A stretch of 64,000 bases of DNA from Torymus aiolomorphi (lineage: Eukaryota; Arthropoda; Insecta; Hymenoptera; Torymidae), in NCBI GenBank assembly GCA_036365515.1, contig CM070874.1, positions 211,476,297 through 211,540,296 on the forward strand, read 5' to 3'. The notes beneath the pieces were generated by a model that was not told the origin of the DNA, did no database searches, and was given only the letters and a program-made list of their open reading frames with translations. Positions 58,379-64,000 of the stretch are shown here, piece after piece (positions within the stretch are counted from its first letter, which is position 1; each line of letters begins with the position of its first letter). The position numbers and the translations under genes are program-made.

Positions 58379-59005
58379 TTATCGTGCGAAATTGAGGAAA
58401 GCACTTTGTTGTTCATGGTTGTCGTATTTACGGCATTTTATTATACATGCCTCAACGTCCTCTAAATCAAAATGTAGCAAGTAAGAATGGTATGGCTCTT
58501 TAATACCATATATAAAAGTACTTTTGGCTACGTTTTCATAAAATGTATTTTTAATACTTATAACATTAGCGTCTCGATTATTTAGCTGTATGTGTTCCTT
58601 CAATTTATTTAGCCTGCTTTTGATTTCGTCCGCGTATTTTTCGCAAGACTGATTTATCAATTGATAACATACACTTAGTCTGTTAAATAGTAACTCCTCC
58701 GAACTTGGGTCACTAAATCTAAGAACTAAGAGCGTTTTACATGCGGCATATGTAGCCGGGATATTTGCCACTATTAGGTCTAGTGCTTCACCGCGAATCT
58801 TTGATTTTATTAATGCGAATAATGCCTCGTTTATTGCATTATCTGCAGTCGCTACATTTTGTACGAATTTGTCCCACGTTTGTATAAAGTGCGAAAGGAG
58901 TCTTGTACCTCCTTCATATATGGGGATCGCGTCGCGCCATATCGTAAGTCGCAATTTAAATTGTTCTACCGTAAGATTTTGTTGATTATCTCCGTTATTT
59001 GCCAT
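58379..59005 (-). CDS. Gag of errantivirus-like element
   Basis: 208 codons with ATG at 59,005. The fold-typical segments of insect gypsy (17.6/297-like) Gag are visible: IPIYEGGTRLLSHFIQTWDK near the start, then IRGEALDLI, LLFNRLS and a C-terminal KCRKYD. No CCHC knuckle. It stops at a single TAA (58,381-58,379), but the same frame is open again directly behind it and leads into protease and RT. The stop may be a mutation, or a readthrough site between Gag and Pol. Gag forms the core particle. Confidence 0.85.
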   Translation of the reverse strand: MANNGDNQQNLTVEQFKLRLTIWRDAIPIYEGGTRLLSHFIQTWDKFVQNVATADNAINEALFALIKSKIRGEALDLIVANIPATYAACKTLLVLRFSDPSSEELLFNRLSVCYQLINQSCEKYADEIKSRLNKLKEHIQLNNRDANVISIKNTFYENVAKSTFIYGIKEPYHSYLLHFDLEDVEACIIKCRKYDNHEQQSAFLNFAR

Positions 59006-59258
59006 TTTGCTTTATCTTTGATTACGCTTCACGTAAAATCAATTGCACTTAAAAGGATAGGGTTGGTTAGGATATAGGAAATTTCAAAGACTTACTAGTT
59101 TGTCTTTAATGATTTCGGGTGAATCTGTGCTTGCAGGTGGACACCAATCTTGACGTAGTATAGGTTCCGTGATGATGGACGTTGAAACGCCAACTGCTTC
59201 CTCGCTGAAGATTTCCGTCACCAGGTTGAGGGAGAATCTGAGTTTTGCAGCTTCACGG

Positions 59259-59277
59259 TCCTGTCTCCGCAGCGCCA
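59259..59277 (-). other. Primer-binding site
   Basis: Immediately inside the 5' LTR the minus strand reads TGGCGCTGCGGAGACAG (the first T shared with the LTR end). It starts TGG as a tRNA 3'-end complement should. I do not assign the tRNA with confidence. Confidence 0.6.
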
Positions 59278-59608
59278 GTTATGTGGCAAGCCCCGGTGGA
59301 TCACCAAGGAAAGGTAACACACACTCAGGTAACACTCGCCAAAGTAAATAATCGAACAAAGGGTGTTGATTAGAATAATGATTTATTAAAACATCGTTGT
59401 AGGTTGGATGCCCGACAGAGACTGGTGATCGCCGATGCGAAGTGCCGTAAGAGAGTATAAAGAGAATATATGTATAAAGTATATGTGATAAGTATATATT
59501 GCATCTTCATTGTCTTCTGGCTTCTCTTTGTCCATGCAGATTCCATTCGGAGCGATAAGGAGGCTGGCTTGCCGATGCGTCTAAGTACCTATGTGGTGAC
59601 TCATAACT
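59277..59608 (-). repeat. 5' LTR of errantivirus-like element
   Basis: 332 bp. It differs from the 3' LTR by a shorter (AC) run, a 2-bp indel near its 5' end and several substitutions, so the insertion is not very recent. Confidence 0.92.
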
Positions 59609-62572
59609 GCTGCGCATGGGGCGAAACAGTGAAAAACACGTCAAACATACGTTTGAAAAATTCTATCTCGAGAGTTTATGAATTTAATAAACATTTTATC
59701 GCGGTAATTACTTCAAGACCTCTCCAAAGATTATAAAAAAATTGCCAATATCAAAATCCATCCGGAAGTTTTTGTTCAGGGCGGAACATAGGACGAATTG
59801 GTGAAAAACACGTGAAACATACGTTTGAAAAATTCTATCTCGAGAGTTTATGAATTTAATAAAAATCTTATCGTGGAAATTACTTCTAGAGCTCCCCAAA
59901 GACTTATAAAAAAATTGCCAATATCAAAATCCGTCCGGAAGGTTTCGTTCAAGGGGTGGTGGGCGAATGGGGTGAAACGGTGAAAAACATGTGAAAAATA
60001 CGTTTGAAAAATTATATCCCGAAAGTTTATGACTTTAATAAAGATCTTATCGGGGAAATTACTTCAAGAGCTCCCCAAAGACTTATAAAAAAATTGTCAT
60101 TATCAAAATCCATCCGGAAGTTTTCGTGCGAGGGGGGGGGCGAATGGGGTGAAACGGTGAAAACACGTGAAAAATACGTTAGAAAAATTCTATCTCAAGA
60201 ATTTATGAATTTAATAAAAATTCTATTACAGAAATTACTTCAAGAGCTCCAAATAGATTTACATAAAAATTGCCAATATCAATAACCATCCGGAAGTTTT
60301 CGTTCAGAGGCAGCGCATGGGGCAAAACGATGAAAAACGCGTAAAACAAACGTTTGAAATATTCTATCTCGAGAGTTTATAAATTTAATAGAATCTTTAT
60401 CGCGGAAATACCTTGGAGGTCTGCCGAAAGACTTATAAAAAAATTGCCAATATCAAAATCCATTCGGAAGTTTTCGTTGAGGGGCTGCGCATGGTGCGAA
60501 ACAGTGAAAAACAGGTGAAACATACGTTTGAAAAATTCTATCTAGAGAGGTTATGAATTTAATAAACATTTTATCCCGGATATTACTTGAGAAGCTTCCG
60601 ACAGACTTACAAAAAAATTGCCAATATCAAAATCCATCCGGGAGTTTTCGTTCAGGGGCGGCGCATGGGACGAAACGGTGAAAAACAAGTGAAACTTACG
60701 TTTGAAAAATTCAAGCTCGAGAGTTTATGAATTTAATATAAATCTCATTGTGGAAATTACTTCAAAAGCCCCTCAAAGACTTATAAAAAAATTGCCGATA
60801 TCAAAATCCATCAGGAAGTTTTCGTTGAGGGGTTGCGCATGGGGCGAAACTGTGAAAAGCACGTGAAACATACGTTTGAAAAATTCTATCTCGAGAGTTT
60901 ATGAATTTAATAAACATTTTATCCCGGAAATTACTTCAAAAGCTCTGAGCAGTCTTACAGAAAAATTGCCAATATCAAAATTCATCCGGAAGGTTTCATT
61001 CGAGGGGGCGGGGAGGGGGGCGAATGGGGCGAAACGGTCAAAAATACGTGAAACATACGTTTGAAAAATTCTATATCGAGAGTTTATGAATTCAATATAA
61101 ATTTTATTGAGAAAATTACTTCACGAACTTCCCAAAGGATTAAAAAAAATTGCCAATATTAAAATCAATCCTGATGTTTTAGTTCAGGGACGGTGCACGG
61201 TGCGAAACTGTGAAAAACACGTGAAACATACGTTTGAAAAATTCTATCTCGAGAGTTTATGAATTTAATAAACATTTTATCCCGGAAATTACTTCAAAAG
61301 CTCTCAGCAGTCTTACAGAAAAATTGCCAATATCAAAATTCATCCGGAAGGTTTCATTCGAGGGGGCGCGGAGGGGGGCGAATGGGGCGAAACGGTCAAA
61401 AATACGTGAAACATACGTTTGAAAAATTCTATATCGAGAGTTTATGAATTCAATATAAATTTTATTGAAAAAATTACTTCACGAACTTCCCAAAGGATTA
61501 AAAAAAATTGCCAATATTAAAATCAATCCTGATGTTTTAGTTCAGGGACGGTGCACGGTGCGAAACTGTGAAAAACACGTGAAACATACGTTTGAAAAAT
61601 TCTATCTCCAGAGTTTATGAATTTAATAAACATTTTATCCCGGAAATTACTTCAAAAGCTCCCAGCAGACTTACAAAAAAATTGCCAATATCAAAATTCA
61701 TCCGGAAGGTTTCATTCGAGGGGGAGGGCGGGAGGGGGGCGAATGGGGCGAAACGGTCAACAACACGTGAAACATACGTTTGAAAAATTCTATCTCAAGA
61801 ATTTATTAATTTAATAAAAATTCTATTGCGGAAATTACTTCAAGAGCTCCCGATAGACTTATAAAAAAATTGCCAATATCAAAAACCATCCGGAAGTTTT
61901 CGTTCAGCGGCGGCGCATGGGGCAAAACGGTGAAAAACACGTGAAACATACGTTTGAAAAATTCTATCTCGAGAGTTTATGAATTTAATATAAATCTAAT
62001 AGCGGTAATTACTTCAAAAGCTCCCCAAAAACTTATAAAAAAATTGCCAATATCAAAATCCATCCAGAAGTTTTGTTGAGGATCTGCGCATTGGGCGAAA
62101 CAGTGAAAAACGCGTGAAACATACGTTTGAAAAATTCTATCTCGAGAATTTATGAATTTAATAGAAACTTGATTGCGGAAATACCTTCAAATTCTCCCCA
62201 AAGACTGATAAAAAAAATGCCAATATCAAAATCCATCCGGGAGTTTTCGTTGAGGGGTTACGCATGGGGGGAAACTGTGATAAACAGGTGAAACATACGT
62301 TTGAAAAATTCTATCTCGAGAGTTTATGAATTTAGTAAACATTTTATCCCGGAAATTACTTCAAAAGCTCCCAGCAGTCTTACAGAAAAATGGCCAATAT
62401 CAAAATTCATCCGGAAGGTTTCGTTCGAGGGGGCGGGGAGGGGGGCGAATGGGGCGAAACGGTCAAAAATACGTGAAACATACGTTTGAAAAATTCTATA
62501 TCGAGAGTTTATGAATTCAATATAAATTTTATTGAGAAAATTACTTCACGAACTTCCCAAAGGCTTAAAAAA
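59609..62572. repeat. Satellite B, right part, with ~357-bp higher-order units
   Basis: About 16-17 monomers. From 60,860 on, pairs of monomers recur as a dimer: matching G-rich ends (GAGGGGGCG..GGAGGGGGGCG) lie near 60,999, 61,357 and 61,715, and again near 62,427. Spacing is 358, 358 and 712 (two dimers). Dimers at 60,870-61,220 and 61,228-61,578 are nearly identical. The array ends near 62,572 at an A-run that joins gypsy-type sequence. Confidence 0.92.
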
Positions 62573-64000
62573 AAATTTCCTCTATCGCGATTTCTTTTAA
62601 TTTATGAGGTAAAGGAAATTGCTTTACGTATACGGGTTTATCATCTGTTAAATTTATTTCATGTTGTTCTACATTACATGATCCTAAACTGTCTCCCTCT
62701 AGCCAAAATATATCCTTATTTTTTAATACTAGATCCTTAATCATTGTTTTACTATTTCCAGGCAAGTTTTCGTAACATATTTTTTCTAATAATCTTTCTT
62801 CTCTATTATATTCTTTAAAATCTTGTACTGACTCATTTTTTCCTATAAAATTTATTGATCCCAAATTTAAAATTTCATTTTCATCTATGTTAAAGTCTTC
62901 TGTTATCTGAAAACCTTCAGGAAAATTGTCTATTTCATAAGATTTAAAGCTATATTCTTTTTCATTTCCATAGAGTTTATTATAATCTTCTAAATCTACT
63001 TCAATCTTTTTATTCATTATTGTCAAAAATTGTTTATAATCTGTTGATTCGGTTTCCTCAAAATCGAATGCTTGGTCATTATTTTCAAAAGCAATATTAA
63101 TATTATTTATTAATGACTTAATATTATTTTCGTCATTTTCCAAAATTTCCTCATAATGTAAATCATTTATATTTTCTGGTAGAATTTCATTTAACATTTT
63201 TTTTTGTGAATCCTTTTCTTCTGCATTTAATATTGGAATCGTATTTAAAATTTTCATAACGTCATCATATAATGTTATTTCTGAATTTATATTTACTTCA
63301 TTTTTATTGATTAATTCAGGTTCATAAGATATTAAACAAGATGATTTCTCCATTTCATCCTCAATTTGAAAATTTTCAGTTTTTTCGTTTATTTGTATTA
63401 CTTGTTCGCAATTTTCATGAATTATGGGTATTAAGCTTTGTTTTTCGTCCGTATTTTCTAACATTTTCTTTAAAACTTCCTTCTGTTCTATTGTTATTCT
63501 TGATTTTAATTCTTTATCCGTTTTTTGTGACTTTTCAGATACTGTATTAAGATTATGATTTAATTTATGGGCTGCTTTCAGTTTGATCTTACTATGATTT
63601 ATTTGTAAATAGCCCTCGTCTAGTCTTAATTTTTGTTCAGTAAGAATTTTGATTCCTAAAATCCCGTCGTAAGGTAAACAAAAATTTGGTGGTGCTAGAT
63701 GGAAATCAATATTCAGTCCATTTATATTCATTTTAATTACTCCTAATGATTCAATTGTTTTATCTGTAATACCAGATAAATGAATTTTCCTATTTTCTAA
63801 AATTATATTAGAAGGTATCTGATTTCCCTTGATAATATTTAACTGAGCCCCACTATCTACAAGTAAATTACATTTTTTATTTGTGTAGTGGTTTTCTATC
63901 TCGATATACTGCAGTGAGTTTTCTAATTTCAGAAAATACATTGCAATTTTGGTTGCTGGTATTCTTTCTTGTGTTTTTTCATTTTTAATACTATTTATTT
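62573..64000 (-). pseudogene. Second Ty3/gypsy element: protease and RT start, truncated
   Basis: Minus-strand frame open from the right window edge to ~62,575. It contains an aspartic protease (CNLLVDSGAQLNIIKG, with the second signature LPYDGILGIKIL). A long acidic Asn/Glu-rich linker follows, and then the lead-in to RT (EINLTDDKPVYVKQFPLPHK, LKEIAIEEI), where satellite B replaces the rest. It is different from the element at 51-59 kb. There is no stop in the ~470 codons seen, so this part decayed little before truncation. The catalytic RT motifs are outside the preserved portion. Confidence 0.85.

Larger units (their letters stand above)
51491..59612 (-). mobile_element. Errantivirus-like Ty3/gypsy element with env (51,495-59,608)
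   Basis: 8,114 bp including a 1,227-bp mariner. LTRs end AGTTAT...ATAACT, typical of insect errantiviruses, and the element is flanked by GCTG on both sides (51,491-51,494 and 59,609-59,612), a 4-bp duplication. Minus-strand order: 5' LTR, PBS, gag, protease, RT, RNase H, integrase, env, 3' LTR. Stops and frameshifts interrupt most genes. The insertion is within satellite B. Confidence 0.95.

Noticed and set aside
60876..62514. 62-65-codon ORFs in satellite B
   Set aside because: They recur with the dimer repeat and overlap in two frames; artefacts of the array.

Overview
The window looks like heterochromatin or a transposon-dense region of an insect nuclear genome. It is AT-rich, carries two unrelated long satellite arrays, and is packed with nested insect-type mobile elements: Ty1/copia, an errantivirus-like Ty3/gypsy element with env, Tc1/mariner, Polinton/Maverick, a Helitron of the Helentron type, and MITEs. 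Nothing in it is prokaryotic. A hymenopteran such as a parasitoid wasp would fit, but the sequence alone does not prove the order. I see no clearly conserved single-copy host gene. The best candidates for non-TE coding DNA are a short C2H2 zinc-finger ORF and, behind it, a six-exon gene that no single ORF reveals (38.2-39.8 kb).

Layout. 1-3.4 kb: satellite A (about 160-bp monomers). 3.9-7.8 kb: three elements built from short self-complementary words (CGCGCGAT, TCACGTGA, CCACGTGG) in and around a 777-bp tandem repeat; the middle one is a 1.57-kb foldback element with a tRNA-like sequence in each arm. 7.8-13.6 kb: AT-rich DNA with two more such palindrome-word elements and a duplicated palindromic MITE. 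14.1-19.3 kb: minus-strand Polinton remnant (PC4-like ORF, major capsid, basic core protein, penton, integrase C-terminus), lacking PolB, ATPase and protease. 19.4-20.8 kb: 5' end of a copia-like element on the minus strand. 20.8-33.5 kb: Helentron remnant with helicase, apurinic-type endonuclease and two tandem ubiquitin-specific protease (USP) modules. Module 1 is split by a solo LTR, module 2 by a 7,575-bp copia element with matched LTRs and target duplication. 33.8-41.2 kb: GC-rich islands, dispersed repeats, a Harbinger-like MITE and the zinc-finger/six-exon locus. 41.4-44.6 kb: a DD41D Tc1/mariner element with very long inverted arms, itself invaded by a TTAA-flanked MITE and a 355-bp insertion carrying a 40-bp tandem array. 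45.4-46.7 kb: tandem duplication. 49.3-62.6 kb: satellite B (about 175 bp), split by an 8.1-kb errantivirus-like element (51,495-59,608, minus strand) whose env is split by a mariner. 62.6-64 kb: protease/RT start of a second gypsy element, cut off by the satellite.

Most insertions can be ordered because target duplications or empty sites are visible. Most coding regions are broken by stops or frameshifts, so these are mainly relics. The most unusual content is the helicase-endonuclease-USP coding unit of the Helentron, and the class of elements that share ACCC-type termini but have different palindromic-word interiors.
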